Below are positions 50,212-59,471 of a DNA stretch of 64,000 nt, piece by piece. The stretch is from NCBI RefSeq assembly GCF_009856625.1, contig NZ_CP047241.1, positions 124,001 through 188,000 on the forward strand, in the 5' to 3' direction. The stretch's first letter is position 1. Each line of letters begins with the position of its first letter. The notes under the pieces were generated by a model that saw only the letters and a program-made list of their open reading frames with translations, was not told the DNA's origin and made no database searches. Origin of the DNA: Aquitalea denitrificans. GTDB lineage: Bacteria > Pseudomonadota > Gammaproteobacteria > Burkholderiales > Chromobacteriaceae. Made by a program: the position numbers and the translations under genes.

Positions 50212-50910
50212 TTACAGGTGTGCGGCCAGAAACTGCAGGCTGCGACCGGTGGCCAGCGCTGCGGCAGGCTGGTTGTACACCGCGTGGCGGCCCCAGCAAT
50301 TGAAGCCATGGCCCACGCCGGGATAATCGAAGAACACGGCATTGCTCTTGCCGGCAAAGGCCGCTTTCACGGCGGTGACGGCAGTCTGCGGAATATGATC
50401 GTCATTGCCAGCGTAATGGAACAGGATGGGCTGGGTGATCTGCCCGGCTAGTGCCAGGTGCTGGTCAATGCCACCACCGTAGAAGCACACTGCCGCATCC
50501 GCCTGGCTGAGTGCCGCTGCGCGGAAGGCCAGCTGGCCACCCAGGCAGAAGCCCAGCGTAGCCACTTTGCCGCTGACTTCCGGTCGACTGCGCAGCAGGG
50601 CGACGGTGGCGGCAACATCGGCGGCTGCCTGGGCGGTATCAAGCGTCTGGTAATAGCCGAATGCCTGGCGGGTGCCGGCCTCATCGTAAGCCAGGTCCAC
50701 ACGCGGATTCAGCCGCCAGAAAACATCTGGTGCCAGTACCACATAGCCGGCCAGGGCGTACTGGTCTGCCACGGCCCGGATATGTTCGTTCACGCCCCAG
50801 ATTTCCTGCACCAGCACGATGCCAGGGCCATGGCCTGCGGGTGGCAGGGACAGATAGCCGCCGAATTGCTGACCGTCAGCGGAGGGGATGTCGATCCAGC
50901 TTGCATTCAC
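50212..50910 (-). CDS. Dienelactone hydrolase family protein
   Basis: A 232-residue alpha/beta hydrolase with the DLH triad: Cys122 in GFCLGG, Asp in AGNDDHIP and His in GVGHGFN; Glu36 in VQEIWG is the residue that activates the Cys. It is complete and without a signal peptide. In aromatic degradation DLH opens the dienelactone ring, but no catabolic genes are nearby, so a general esterase role is as likely. Confidence 0.92.
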   Translation of the reverse strand: MNASWIDIPSADGQQFGGYLSLPPAGHGPGIVLVQEIWGVNEHIRAVADQYALAGYVVLAPDVFWRLNPRVDLAYDEAGTRQAFGYYQTLDTAQAAADVAATVALLRSRPEVSGKVATLGFCLGGQLAFRAAALSQADAAVCFYGGGIDQHLALAGQITQPILFHYAGNDDHIPQTAVTAVKAAFAGKSNAVFFDYPGVGHGFNCWGRHAVYNQPAAALATGRSLQFLAAHL

Positions 50911-51123
50911 GGGAAACTCCTTGGGTACGGGATTGCATCAGATGGCAAGCAATGGCTTGCCGGGTTGGGGCTTAGCATAGTCAAAAACCGTAGCAAGGCG
51001 CAGTGCTTTTTGTAGCTGTGCTGCCGGGTAAAGGCAAATGTACTATTTATAGGTGTCTGTAAACTGGGATAAAGGATGGCATATTTGCTAATATAAAAAA
51101 CGGCATTCACCATTTCTCCCTCC

Positions 51124-53805
51124 ATGATGCAGCGCTCGCAACGCACTTTCATTGTGTTTTTCCTGCTGTTGTTCGTGGCGACTGCAGCGCTGATTGCCTT
51201 TCTGCTGGGAACCTCCTATGTGGAGAAGCAGCGTCAGGCCGAGGTTAATGCCAGCAATGTCGTAAGGGTGCTGGAGGCCAGGCTGGAAGCAACCTTGCGG
51301 CGCAGCCAGGCCACTTTGGAGGAGCTGGCCAGGACAACTCCTCCTGCTGTGATGTCGCTGGATGTGCGCGCACAGCATGCGCTTGCCATCCAGCGTGAAC
51401 TGGCCTTACGGGCCAGCCATTTTCCGGAAATCGTTGGCCTGCGGTTGATTGATGCCCAGGGCAATGTGTTGTACGCCTCGGATTTTCTGCTACCAGAGGC
51501 ATCCGTGCGCGACCGCAGCTATTACAAGCTCTTGCAGCAGCATCCGCAACAGTCCTTGTTTTTTTCGGAAGTCTCCATCGGCCGGCTCAGCCACACCCGT
51601 CAGCTATACATTGCCGTACCTATTCGGGATGCCCGCGGCGGCTTTGCCGGCGTAGCCATGGCACCGCTGGACATTGCCTATTTCCAGAAACTGTTTGCCG
51701 CGGTGGATCTTGGCCCGCATGGCGTGATTACTTTCCGGCGCAGCGATGATGGCCGACTGGTGCTGCGCCTGCCAGAAAAGCCCGATACCGTTAACCACAG
51801 CCTCAACTACAACCCTATGCAGCAGCGTATCGATGCCGGAGACGCACTGGGTACTTTGCGCTATCACTCCGATGTCGATCATATCGAGCGTGTCTATGCC
51901 TTCCGGCGGATTGGTGACTACCCCTTCTACCTGGGGGCCGGCATTGCCAGCCGCGATTTTCTTGCGCCGTGGTATGCCACCTTGCTGGGGACGGTGGGGG
52001 TCAGCCTGATGGTATTGCTGGCGCTGGGATTGCTGCTGTACCGCTTGCAGCGCTCGGAGGTACGCCAGCAGGATGCCACGGCAGACTTGCAAGCCAGTGA
52101 AGACCGTTTCCAGCTGCTGATCAATTCGGTGGGCGAGGGTATCTGCGGCATGGATCATGACGGGCGCTGCATCTTTTCCAATCCGGCGGCCCGCCGGCTG
52201 CTTGCCTATCAGGAAGATCCCGCCTTGCTGGGGGTGGATTTGCTGTCGTTGATCCACCAGCACCTGCCGGATGGCCAGTTCTTGCCAGCAGAAGACTGCC
52301 CCATCCGCCAGGCCTTGCGTCAGGGCCACAGTGCCCATGCCGAGGATGATGTCTTCACGCGTGCGGATGGTACCTTGCTGGCGGTGCGTTACGATGCCTA
52401 TCCGCTGGTCAAGGACGGGCGGGATATTGGCGCGGTGCTGTTGTTCCAGGATATTGGCGAGGGCAAGCGTCAGCAGCAGCAGATTGCTTTTCTGGCACAC
52501 CATGATGTGCTGACCGGCCTGCCCAACCGCATGCTGGCGGAAGAACATTTTTGCCAGCTGGCCAGCCTGGCCCAGCGCCAGGGCGGCATGCTGGCCATGC
52601 TGTTTCTGGACCTGGATGGTTTCAAGACCATCAACGACTCGCTAGGCCACGATGTGGGCGACGAAATGCTGCAAGCCGTGGCCCTGCGTCTTCGCAGCCT
52701 GTTGCGCGAGCACGATACAGCCTGCCGGCTGGGCGGCGACGAGTTTTTGCTGCTCTTGCCCGGTATTGCCGGCGTGGACGCGCTGCTGCCGCTGATCGGA
52801 CGCATCCTGCATGGGTTGGAGGCTCCATTTACGCTGAGCCGCCACCAGCTGTCCACCTCGGCATCCATCGGGGTGGCGCTGTATCCGGTAGACGGCGATG
52901 ACTTCACCACCTTGATGAAAAAGGCGGATACCGCCATGTATCACGCCAAGGATGCCGGGCGGAATACCTGCCGGTTGTTTGATGCCGCCATGCATGTAGA
53001 GGCGCAGGAAATGCTGCGTTTGCGCAGCCAGTTTCTGACGGCGCTGGAGAGTGGCCAGTTTGTGCTGCATTACCAGCCACAGCTGCGGCTGGGCGATGAG
53101 CGGGTGCTGGGGGTGGAGGCGCTGGTGCGCTGGCAGGATGGCGAAACCCTGATTCCTCCTGCACAGTTCATCCCCATGGCGGAGAGCAGTGGCTTGATCG
53201 TGCCGCTGGGCGAATGGGTGCTGCACGAAGCCTGCCGTCAGGCCATGTCGTGGCAGTCCTGTTATGACAGCCCGGTGGTGGTGGCTGTCAATCTGTCTGC
53301 CGTGCAGTTCAAGCGCGGTAATCTGGAGCAGGCGGTGGCATCCGCCCTGGCCAGCAGCGGACTGGCACCGCATCTGCTGGAACTGGAACTGACAGAAACC
53401 ACCTTGCTGCACCAGACCGAAGCGGTGCTATCCACTCTGCACCGGCTGAGCCAGCTGGGCGTGCGGCTGGCAATTGATGATTTCGGCACTGGCTACTCCA
53501 GTCTGGCCTATCTCAAGCGGCTGGCAGTCAACACCCTCAAGATTGATCAGTCTTTCATCCGCAACCTGGCTTTCGATCCGGATGATGCCAATATCGTGTG
53601 CGCCATCATCGAAATGGCCCACAAGCTGCAGTTGAACACGCTGGCCGAAGGTGTGGAAAGCCGGCAGATTGCCGACCTGCTACTGCAGATGGGGTGTGAC
53701 CAAGTGCAGGGTTACTATTATTCCCGCCCGGTGCCGATTGACCAGTTACAGGTTTATTTGCGCAGCCGGCAAGCCGCCACGCAGGCTCAGCCGGGGGGCA
53801 GGTAG
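51124..53805 (+). CDS. dCache-PAS-GGDEF-EAL c-di-GMP enzyme
   Basis: An 893-residue membrane protein: helix 1 (about 8-30), periplasmic dCache sensor (about 40-280, including LRLIDAQGNVLYASDF), helix 2 (about 292-312), PAS (about 325-450), GGDEF and EAL. RLGGDEFLLLL is a complete cyclase motif with an REHD inhibitory site. The EAL side keeps EALVRW, NLSAVQF, ELTETT, DDFGTGYSS, KIDQSF, EGVES and QGYYYS. Both activities are plausible. Starts MMQRSQ, the second Met is also possible. Its 3' end overlaps the convergent LysR gene by 19 bp. Confidence 0.93.
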   Translation: MMQRSQRTFIVFFLLLFVATAALIAFLLGTSYVEKQRQAEVNASNVVRVLEARLEATLRRSQATLEELARTTPPAVMSLDVRAQHALAIQRELALRASHFPEIVGLRLIDAQGNVLYASDFLLPEASVRDRSYYKLLQQHPQQSLFFSEVSIGRLSHTRQLYIAVPIRDARGGFAGVAMAPLDIAYFQKLFAAVDLGPHGVITFRRSDDGRLVLRLPEKPDTVNHSLNYNPMQQRIDAGDALGTLRYHSDVDHIERVYAFRRIGDYPFYLGAGIASRDFLAPWYATLLGTVGVSLMVLLALGLLLYRLQRSEVRQQDATADLQASEDRFQLLINSVGEGICGMDHDGRCIFSNPAARRLLAYQEDPALLGVDLLSLIHQHLPDGQFLPAEDCPIRQALRQGHSAHAEDDVFTRADGTLLAVRYDAYPLVKDGRDIGAVLLFQDIGEGKRQQQQIAFLAHHDVLTGLPNRMLAEEHFCQLASLAQRQGGMLAMLFLDLDGFKTINDSLGHDVGDEMLQAVALRLRSLLREHDTACRLGGDEFLLLLPGIAGVDALLPLIGRILHGLEAPFTLSRHQLSTSASIGVALYPVDGDDFTTLMKKADTAMYHAKDAGRNTCRLFDAAMHVEAQEMLRLRSQFLTALESGQFVLHYQPQLRLGDERVLGVEALVRWQDGETLIPPAQFIPMAESSGLIVPLGEWVLHEACRQAMSWQSCYDSPVVVAVNLSAVQFKRGNLEQAVASALASSGLAPHLLELELTETTLLHQTEAVLSTLHRLSQLGVRLAIDDFGTGYSSLAYLKRLAVNTLKIDQSFIRNLAFDPDDANIVCAIIEMAHKLQLNTLAEGVESRQIADLLLQMGCDQVQGYYYSRPVPIDQLQVYLRSRQAATQAQPGGR

Positions 53806-54713
53806 GACGGGTGACCAGGCGGAATCAGGTCGGTCACCAGAAAGTCGATAAAGGCGCGGATGGCCGGCGACAGGCCGCGCCGGGTGGTGAAGGCGGCATG
53901 CAGAATGCCCCACGGGCTGTCGAAGGCGGGCAGCAGTCTGACCAGCCGACCTTGCTGCAGTGCCTCGTCGCACACCATCACCGGCAGGGCGGCCACGCCC
54001 AGTCCGGCAATGGCAGACTCCAGCAGCACCAGCAGATCGTCGGTCATCAGGCGCGGATTATCGATCTGCAGGCTGTAGGTGTGGCCGGCCTGATCCAGCA
54101 GCTGCCATTGGCCGCGCCCGTCCGGACGGCTCATGGTGAGCGCGGGCAGCCCGGCCAGTTCTGCCGGTGATTGCGGCATCGGGTGCTGTTGCATGAAGGC
54201 CGGGCTGGCCACCAGGATGACCTGGCTCACTGCCAGCTGGCGTACTACCAGATTGGCGCTGTTGTCTATGCTGTTGCGCACCCGTAGCGCCACATCAATA
54301 TTGTCTTCTATCAGGTCTACCCGCCGGCTGGTGGCTTCCAGTGCTACCCGTACCTGCGGATAGCGCTGCATGAAGCGCGGCAATACCGGGGCCAGAAGGG
54401 TCTTGGCCAGCAGTTCCGGACAGCTGACCCGCACCAGCCCGCGCGGCTCGGCGGTAATGCGCGAGATGGCATCGTCAGCGGCTTCTGCCTCTGCCAGCAT
54501 GGCCTGGCAGTGTTGGTAATAGCTGCTGCCTACCTCGGTAAGCGCCAGGCGACGGGTGGTACGTTGCAACAGGCGCACGCCCAGCCGCTCTTCCAGTTCG
54601 GCTACCCGCCGTGACAGGCGGGACTTGGGAATGCCCAACATACGGCTGGCCGCCATGAAGCCACCAAATTCCACCACCTTGGCAAAGTAAAGCAGGTCGT
54701 TAAGGTCTTGCAT
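53787..54713 (-). CDS. LysR-family transcriptional regulator
   Basis: A 308-residue regulator. The N-terminal winged HTH (DLLYFAKVVEFGGFMAASRMLGI, PKSRLSRRVAELEERLGV) is followed by a periplasmic-binding-like effector domain. The closest group by eye is that controlling quinone or azoreductase genes, and azoR diverges from it 109 bp away. An ATTGT-12 nt-ACAAT inverted repeat (54717-54738) immediately upstream is a candidate LysR box. Its stop lies inside the convergent GGDEF-EAL gene. Confidence 0.93.
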   Translation of the reverse strand: MQDLNDLLYFAKVVEFGGFMAASRMLGIPKSRLSRRVAELEERLGVRLLQRTTRRLALTEVGSSYYQHCQAMLAEAEAADDAISRITAEPRGLVRVSCPELLAKTLLAPVLPRFMQRYPQVRVALEATSRRVDLIEDNIDVALRVRNSIDNSANLVVRQLAVSQVILVASPAFMQQHPMPQSPAELAGLPALTMSRPDGRGQWQLLDQAGHTYSLQIDNPRLMTDDLLVLLESAIAGLGVAALPVMVCDEALQQGRLVRLLPAFDSPWGILHAAFTTRRGLSPAIRAFIDFLVTDLIPPGHPSYLPPG

Positions 54714-54716
54714 TTT

Positions 54717-54738
54717 ATTGTCCTATTGGTGGAACAAT
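54717..54738 (-). promoter_or_regulatory. Candidate LysR box between lysR and azoR
   Basis: ATTGT (54717-54721) and ACAAT (54734-54738) form an inverted repeat with a 12-bp spacer, close to the T-N11-A pattern that LysR regulators recognise. It lies 4 bp from the lysR start, suited to autorepression. Confidence 0.4.
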
Positions 54739-54822
54739 GTTTCCTTTTTTAGCAGTCTAGTCATGATTGGCTACAAAAACTACTATTCAGCCATACCCCA
54801 CTGCACATAAAGGAAGTCCACC

Positions 54823-55431
54823 ATGAAACTGTTGCACCTTGATTCCAGCATCCTCGGTCAGAACTCCGTTTCCCGTCAGCTGACTGCTGCCGTGGTGGAT
54901 GCCGTCCGCCAGAAACATGCAGCTGTTAGCGTGAGCTACCGAGATCTGGCTGCCCAGCCGATTGCCCATCTGTCCGGCGAAATCATCGGTGCCAATTTCA
55001 CTGCCGAGGCTGACTGGACTGAAACCCAGCGTCAGGAAAGCGCGCTGAGCAATGCGCTGATTGAAGAATTCCTGGCCAGCGACGTACTGGTGATCGGCGC
55101 GCCGATGTACAACTTCTCCATTCCTTCGCAGCTCAAGAGCTGGGTTGACCGCGTAGCCGCCGCAGGCCGTACCTTCAAGTACACCGAAAACGGCCCGCAA
55201 GGCCTGGCAGGTGGCAAGAAGGTGGTGATCGTGTCCAGCCGTGGTGGTGTGTACTCCACGGAACAGGGCCAGTTGATGGACTTCCAGGAAGACTATCTGC
55301 GCACCGTACTGGGTTTTCTGGGTATTACCGATATCGCCTTCATCCGCGCCGAAGCGGTCAATATGGGTGAAGACAAGCGTGCAACTGCCATCTACGCTGC
55401 CAAAGACGCCACTGCCAAGCTGGCCATCTGA
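54823..55431 (+). CDS. azoR: FMN-dependent NADH:azoreductase
   Basis: A 202-residue flavodoxin-fold enzyme. LLHLDSSILGQNSVSRQLTA holds the FMN-phosphate loop, VLVIGAPMYNFSIPSQLKSWVDRV the flavin-contacting segment with the conserved MYNF, and VIVSSRGGVYS the second FMN contact. AzoR reduces quinones and azo compounds with two electrons, protecting against thiol and quinone stress. The ATG follows AAGGAAG. Probably induced by the divergent LysR. Confidence 0.95.
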   Translation: MKLLHLDSSILGQNSVSRQLTAAVVDAVRQKHAAVSVSYRDLAAQPIAHLSGEIIGANFTAEADWTETQRQESALSNALIEEFLASDVLVIGAPMYNFSIPSQLKSWVDRVAAAGRTFKYTENGPQGLAGGKKVVIVSSRGGVYSTEQGQLMDFQEDYLRTVLGFLGITDIAFIRAEAVNMGEDKRATAIYAAKDATAKLAI

Positions 55432-55447
55432 TTGCTGCTTGCTGCTG

Positions 55448-55472
55448 AAACGGGCCCATCGGGCCCGTTTTT
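55448..55472 (+). terminator. Rho-independent terminator of azoR
   Basis: A perfect 10-bp stem (AAACGGGCCC/GGGCCCGTTT, loop ATC) followed by TTC. Confidence 0.8.
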
Positions 55473-55581
55473 CATTGCATGACGTTGAAATTTTGCCTGC
55501 TGGGGTGTGCAAATTTTGACCACTATTACTTGTCAACATATACAAAGTACGGTTTTATTCAGACAAGTGTGTTGCTGGTGA

Positions 55582-57186
55582 GTGGGCAAGATGCGCAGGA
55601 TATGGTTAGGGGAAGTGGTTCTGGATCATCAGCCTGCCTTTCGGTTTGGTCTGGCGCTGGTGATCATGCTGCTGCTGGCATCCAATGGCTGGTATGTCTA
55701 CTCGCGCTCGCTTAGTCTGGCAGACCAGTACGCCCACCATGCGGTAACCGGCGTTAACCAGCATTTTGCCCGTATCTTCGGTTTCATCGACACCATCCAG
55801 TCCGAAACGGTGAACGAGCTGCAATGGGGCAGGCCGCATCATAATGCCGAGCTACTATCCGCTGCCCTGCACAATCCACCCGGGCAGGCCTTCTATGCAC
55901 TAGACACGCTGCCGCCACCATTTACCCATGCCGAACTGGGCAATCTTACCGGGCTGGGACAGGTCGCCACCCTGGATGCGCGACACCGCCACGAAATTGG
56001 CGTGACATTGGGGATGGCCCCGATGCTGACGGCAGCCTATCGCCATCTGGGTGATCAGGGCGTGGCCTGGGTGTATTACCTGTCCAACCAGCAGTTCATC
56101 TACATTTACCCGTTCACCTCTTCCTCCAGCTATCACTACAGTCCCGCCACCGCTGCCGGGCAGTTCTGGCGCATGGCCCAGCCGGCAGTCAATCCGCAGG
56201 GCCGACGGGTGATCACGCCGGTGTATATCGACCAGGCCGGCAAGGGGCAGATGCTCACCATCAGCCAGCCCATCTGGGTGGATCACCAGTTTCGTGGTGC
56301 CTTGTGCATAGATGTCAGTGTTTCCATGCTCAATCGCCTGCTTGGCAGTGTTGAGGCGCCACTGGGCAGCCTGTATCTGCTCAATGCCCAGAACCAGGTG
56401 GTGGCGGCCAGCAACGAGCAGGCGCTGCCACAGGAAAACCTGCTGGAACTGCCGGTCTCTGCCGAGTACGAAGCGGGCGCGGGGGCGCATGTACGGGTAT
56501 TTGCCGTGGGCAACACCGGCATGCGGGTGGTGCACTACCTGCCCAATCACTGGCTGGCACGAGAGATAGCCAAGGGCTGTGCGCCTGGCATGGTGGCGGC
56601 TCTGCTGCTGTGGCTGGCCTTGCTGCTACTGCTCCGAACCTGGAGACTTAACCGCGAATTGCGTCGTCTGTCCGAGCACGATGCCCTCACCGGCGCACTC
56701 AACCATCGTGCTTTCCAGGCCTTGCTGGCACAGCTGTATCAGGCCTATCGGGAACATGGCACGGTGTTTTCCCTGGTGATGGTGGATCTGGATCATTTCA
56801 AGAAGGTAAACGACAGCTTCGGGCATGCCATGGGGGACGATGTGCTGAAAGTGCTGGTAAGGCTGGCGCGCCATCTGTTGCGCAGTGAGGACAAGGTGGC
56901 AAGGTTGGGCGGCGAGGAGTTCGTGTTGATTCTGCCTGGTGCCGATTTGCGCGATGCCATGAAAGCAGCCGTCCGCCTGCGTCTGCAGCTGGAGCGGCTG
57001 CACTGGAGCAAGCTGGGCTTGCCGGGCAAGGTGACGGCAAGCATGGGCTGTGCCGTGGTGCTGGCCAGCGACAGCCAGGCCGGAGCGGTACTGAAACGGG
57101 CAGACGACGCCATGTATCGTGCCAAGCAGGAGGGACGCAACCGGGTGTGCCTGGATTGGCATGGTCAGCCACCCGGTGTGCAGTGA
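55582..57186 (+). CDS. Membrane diguanylate cyclase (GGDEF, GGEEF motif)
   Basis: A 534-residue protein: helix 1 (about 19-40), a periplasmic Cache-like sensor (about 45-335, with VYYLSNQQFIYIYPF and RRVITPVYID), helix 2 (about 340-360) and a C-terminal GGDEF domain. The cyclase motif is RLGGEEFVLIL with an RSED inhibitory site five residues before it, so it should be active and product-inhibited. No EAL domain. The start may be the GTG at 55582 or the ATG at 55591; neither has a clear ribosome-binding site. Confidence 0.92.
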   Translation: MGKMRRIWLGEVVLDHQPAFRFGLALVIMLLLASNGWYVYSRSLSLADQYAHHAVTGVNQHFARIFGFIDTIQSETVNELQWGRPHHNAELLSAALHNPPGQAFYALDTLPPPFTHAELGNLTGLGQVATLDARHRHEIGVTLGMAPMLTAAYRHLGDQGVAWVYYLSNQQFIYIYPFTSSSSYHYSPATAAGQFWRMAQPAVNPQGRRVITPVYIDQAGKGQMLTISQPIWVDHQFRGALCIDVSVSMLNRLLGSVEAPLGSLYLLNAQNQVVAASNEQALPQENLLELPVSAEYEAGAGAHVRVFAVGNTGMRVVHYLPNHWLAREIAKGCAPGMVAALLLWLALLLLLRTWRLNRELRRLSEHDALTGALNHRAFQALLAQLYQAYREHGTVFSLVMVDLDHFKKVNDSFGHAMGDDVLKVLVRLARHLLRSEDKVARLGGEEFVLILPGADLRDAMKAAVRLRLQLERLHWSKLGLPGKVTASMGCAVVLASDSQAGAVLKRADDAMYRAKQEGRNRVCLDWHGQPPGVQ

Positions 57187-57192
57187 TCGCGT

Positions 57193-58101
57193 TTATACCC
57201 AGTCGCGGGCGGGCAGAAAGCGCTCGTACAGCTCTGCCTCCGCGCTACCCGGTTCCGGCTGGTAGCCGTATTCCCAGCGTACCAGCGGCGGCATGGACAT
57301 CAGGATGGATTCGGTACGGCCACCGGTCTGCAGGCCAAACAGTGTGCCGCGGTCCCACACCAGATTGAATTCCACATAGCGACCACGGCGGTACAGCTGG
57401 AACTGGCGCTGGGCATCGGTCCACGGGGTGGCTTTGCGTTTGTCCACGATGGGGACATAGGCGCTGACAAAACCATTGCCCACCGCTTGCAGAAAGTCAA
57501 AGCTGCGCTCGAAACCCCAGGCGTTCAGATCGTCAAAAAACAGCCCGCCCACGCCACGGGCTTCGTTGCGGTGCTTGAGGAAGAAGTATTCGTCACACCA
57601 TTTCTTGTAATCGGCATACACCGTGCTGCCAAAGGGCTGGCACAGATCACGTGCCACGCTGTGCCAGTGGACCACGTCTTCTTCCACTGCATAGTAGGGT
57701 GTCAGGTCAAAACCGCCGCCAAACCACCAGATCGGCTCGGCACCGTCTTGTTCGGCAATGAAAAAGCGCACATTGGCATGGCTGGTGGGAATGTGCGGGT
57801 TTTCCGGATGAATCACCAGCGATACGCCCATGGCCTCGAAGCGGCGGCCAGCCAGTTCCGGGCGGTGTGCGGTGGCCGATGCCGGCAGGGCATCGCCGCT
57901 GACATGGGAAAAATTCACCCCGGCCTGTTCGAATACCGCACCCTTGCTCAGTACCCGGCTGCGTCCGCCGCCGCCTGCCGGGCGCTTCCAGGCGTCCTCG
58001 ATAAAGCGCCCCTGGCCGTCAGCCTGTTCCAGGGCGGCACAGATATGGTCTTGCAACTGCAGCAAAAAGGCTTTCACCTTGTCGGCATGGGGGTGGCTCA
58101 T
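57193..58101 (-). CDS. hemF: Oxygen-dependent coproporphyrinogen III oxidase
   Basis: A 302-residue heme-biosynthesis enzyme that oxidatively decarboxylates coproporphyrinogen III. GVNFSHVSGDALP, HPENPHIPTSHANVRFF, WWFGGGFDLTPYY, HRNEARGVGGLFFDDLN and RGRYVEFNLVWDRGTLFGLQTGGRTESILMSMPP (residue block near 240-275, named here by position) are the conserved stretches. The open frame extends to 58332 but the ATG at 58101, with AGGA eight bases before it, gives the normal length. A terminator-like hairpin lies 86 bp upstream and may be a leader or a separate RNA. Confidence 0.97.
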   Translation of the reverse strand: MSHPHADKVKAFLLQLQDHICAALEQADGQGRFIEDAWKRPAGGGGRSRVLSKGAVFEQAGVNFSHVSGDALPASATAHRPELAGRRFEAMGVSLVIHPENPHIPTSHANVRFFIAEQDGAEPIWWFGGGFDLTPYYAVEEDVVHWHSVARDLCQPFGSTVYADYKKWCDEYFFLKHRNEARGVGGLFFDDLNAWGFERSFDFLQAVGNGFVSAYVPIVDKRKATPWTDAQRQFQLYRRGRYVEFNLVWDRGTLFGLQTGGRTESILMSMPPLVRWEYGYQPEPGSAEAELYERFLPARDWV

Positions 58102-58186
58102 CGCAATATCCTGGGTGGTCGTGTGGCTGGCATTGTAGCAGAGGGGGTTCTGGCTGCTGCACTGGTGTGGGCTGTAGAGAGTGCAG

Positions 58187-58213
58187 AAAAAAAGAACCCG
58201 CCGGGAAGGCGGG
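58187..58213 (-). terminator. Rho-independent terminator upstream of hemF
   Basis: A 6-bp GC stem (CCCGCC/GGCGGG, 5-nt loop) followed on the minus strand by TTCTTTTTTT. No protein gene on that strand lies between it and the hydrolase ending at 58533, which has its own hairpin. Confidence 0.75.
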
Positions 58214-58300
58214 CTGCACATCGTCACACAAAGGACAGAGGAGTACAGGTCTGTTGCCAGACCCTTACAGATACAAAGCAAGAGGTTTGTCGCAGGCTCG
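58187..58300 (-). ncRNA. Possible small RNA or hemF leader
   Basis: On the minus strand a stable hairpin GGTCTG-GCAA-CAGACC (58248-58263), closed by a GNRA tetraloop, is followed by an unstructured pyrimidine-rich stretch (containing ACTCCTCTGTCC) and then the terminator at 58187-58213. Hairpin, single-stranded CU-rich segment and terminator is the build of Hfq-type small RNAs, and the CU stretch could pair with ribosome-binding sites. Alternatively it is a transcription-attenuating leader of hemF. The 5' end and promoter were not found; the left limit is a guess. The rest of 58301-58471 shows no gene. Confidence 0.35.
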
Positions 58301-58471
58301 GGGGTGTCTGCGGCAAGGCCGTCTGCATGCAATACAGTGTGCCAGAGCCAGCATCCGTTACTGTGCGGCTAGCGTCCTGCCTGTGTGCCAGCGCTGTGCC
58401 GGCTTGGTGACGGTGGGTGACAAAGCGCCGGACTTTGTTGCGAATGATGAAGCGCCGGAACTTGGGACGCC

Positions 58472-58513
58472 GGAATGAAAGCAGGGCCGCGACGCGATGG
58501 CGTGGCGGCCCTG
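58472..58513 (-). terminator. Hairpin terminator of the alpha/beta hydrolase gene
   Basis: A 9-bp stem (CAGGGCCGC/GCGGCCCTG) with an inner ACGC/GCGT pairing, followed on the minus strand by a modest T-rich stretch. Confidence 0.5.
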
Positions 58514-58532
58514 TCGGGATGTGCTACCGGAT

Positions 58533-59363
58533 TCAGGCGGTGACTGCGTCGGCAGGCCACTGGCTGATGCTGGCGCTGCTGGTGTCCTTGCGTGGTGCCG
58601 GGCGTGCCTGGAAGAAGTCCACGCTGCGTGCCAGTACGGCCATGCGCTCGTTATCGACCAGAATCATGTGATAGCTGTCCGACAGTGGCATGAAATCCAC
58701 CTTGCCGCCCAGATGGGCTTGCAAATGATGGGCCGAGCGCGGGCTGGTGATGTCGTCTTCGTCGGCATGCACGATCAGGGTGGGGCAGGTAATCTGCGCC
58801 AGGCGCGGCATCAGCTGGCGGCGCAGCTTGTCGACTTCGCGGATACAGGCCAAGGGTACATAGGGGTAGTGGAAGCGCTCGCCACGCTCGAAGCGTTGCT
58901 GGATCAGCTTGCGGATGCGCGGGTTCTTGATACCGAAGGGCTCGGCTTCCGGAATGCGCATGCGGCGCGCCATGCCTGGCAGGATATAACCCAGCGGGCG
59001 CAGCCAGGTCAGACGCGGCAGGCTCCAGCCATCGAGGAATAGCGGCGGTGCGTACAGTGCCAGCTTGTCCTGATGGTTTTCCAGCCGCGCCACTTCCAGT
59101 GCCACCAGCGCACCCAGGCAAACCCCGGCCAGATGCACCACGCCATGGCGTTGCTTCAGCGCACGGTATTCGGCGCGCATGCTGTCTATCCAGTCGGTCC
59201 AGCCGATGTCCAGCAAGTCGGTCGGTTCCGTGCCATGCCCGGGCAGCAGCGGCGCATGCGTGACGATGCCCACATCTTCCAGGGTACGACCCAGCGAGCC
59301 CAGGTCATAGACAGTTCCACCAAGCCCGTGGATCAGCAGGGCAGCAGGTCGGGGAGAGCGCAT
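58533..59363 (-). CDS. Alpha/beta hydrolase with Cys nucleophile
   Basis: A 276-residue hydrolase like monoacylglycerol lipase/carboxylesterase Est30: LLIHGLGGT oxyanion region, PGHGT, nucleophile elbow LAGVCLGAL, Asp in HADEDDITSP and His in DSYHMIL. The nucleophile position holds Cys82 (codon TGC) where nearly all relatives have Ser (GxSxG). Cys also occurs in dienelactone hydrolases and some thioesterases. It is therefore either a natural Cys enzyme or altered in activity. No signal peptide. Single gene. Confidence 0.9.
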   Translation of the reverse strand: MRSPRPAALLIHGLGGTVYDLGSLGRTLEDVGIVTHAPLLPGHGTEPTDLLDIGWTDWIDSMRAEYRALKQRHGVVHLAGVCLGALVALEVARLENHQDKLALYAPPLFLDGWSLPRLTWLRPLGYILPGMARRMRIPEAEPFGIKNPRIRKLIQQRFERGERFHYPYVPLACIREVDKLRRQLMPRLAQITCPTLIVHADEDDITSPRSAHHLQAHLGGKVDFMPLSDSYHMILVDNERMAVLARSVDFFQARPAPRKDTSSASISQWPADAVTA

Positions 59364-59471
59364 GGCAATTCCGCATACTCAAATTGAACAGCCTGCATTA
59401 TGCGGGGCTGTATCGTGTTGGTCTGTCCGCTTCGTGTCCGCGCTTTGTGACAGGCTGTGACCCGATGGCTG

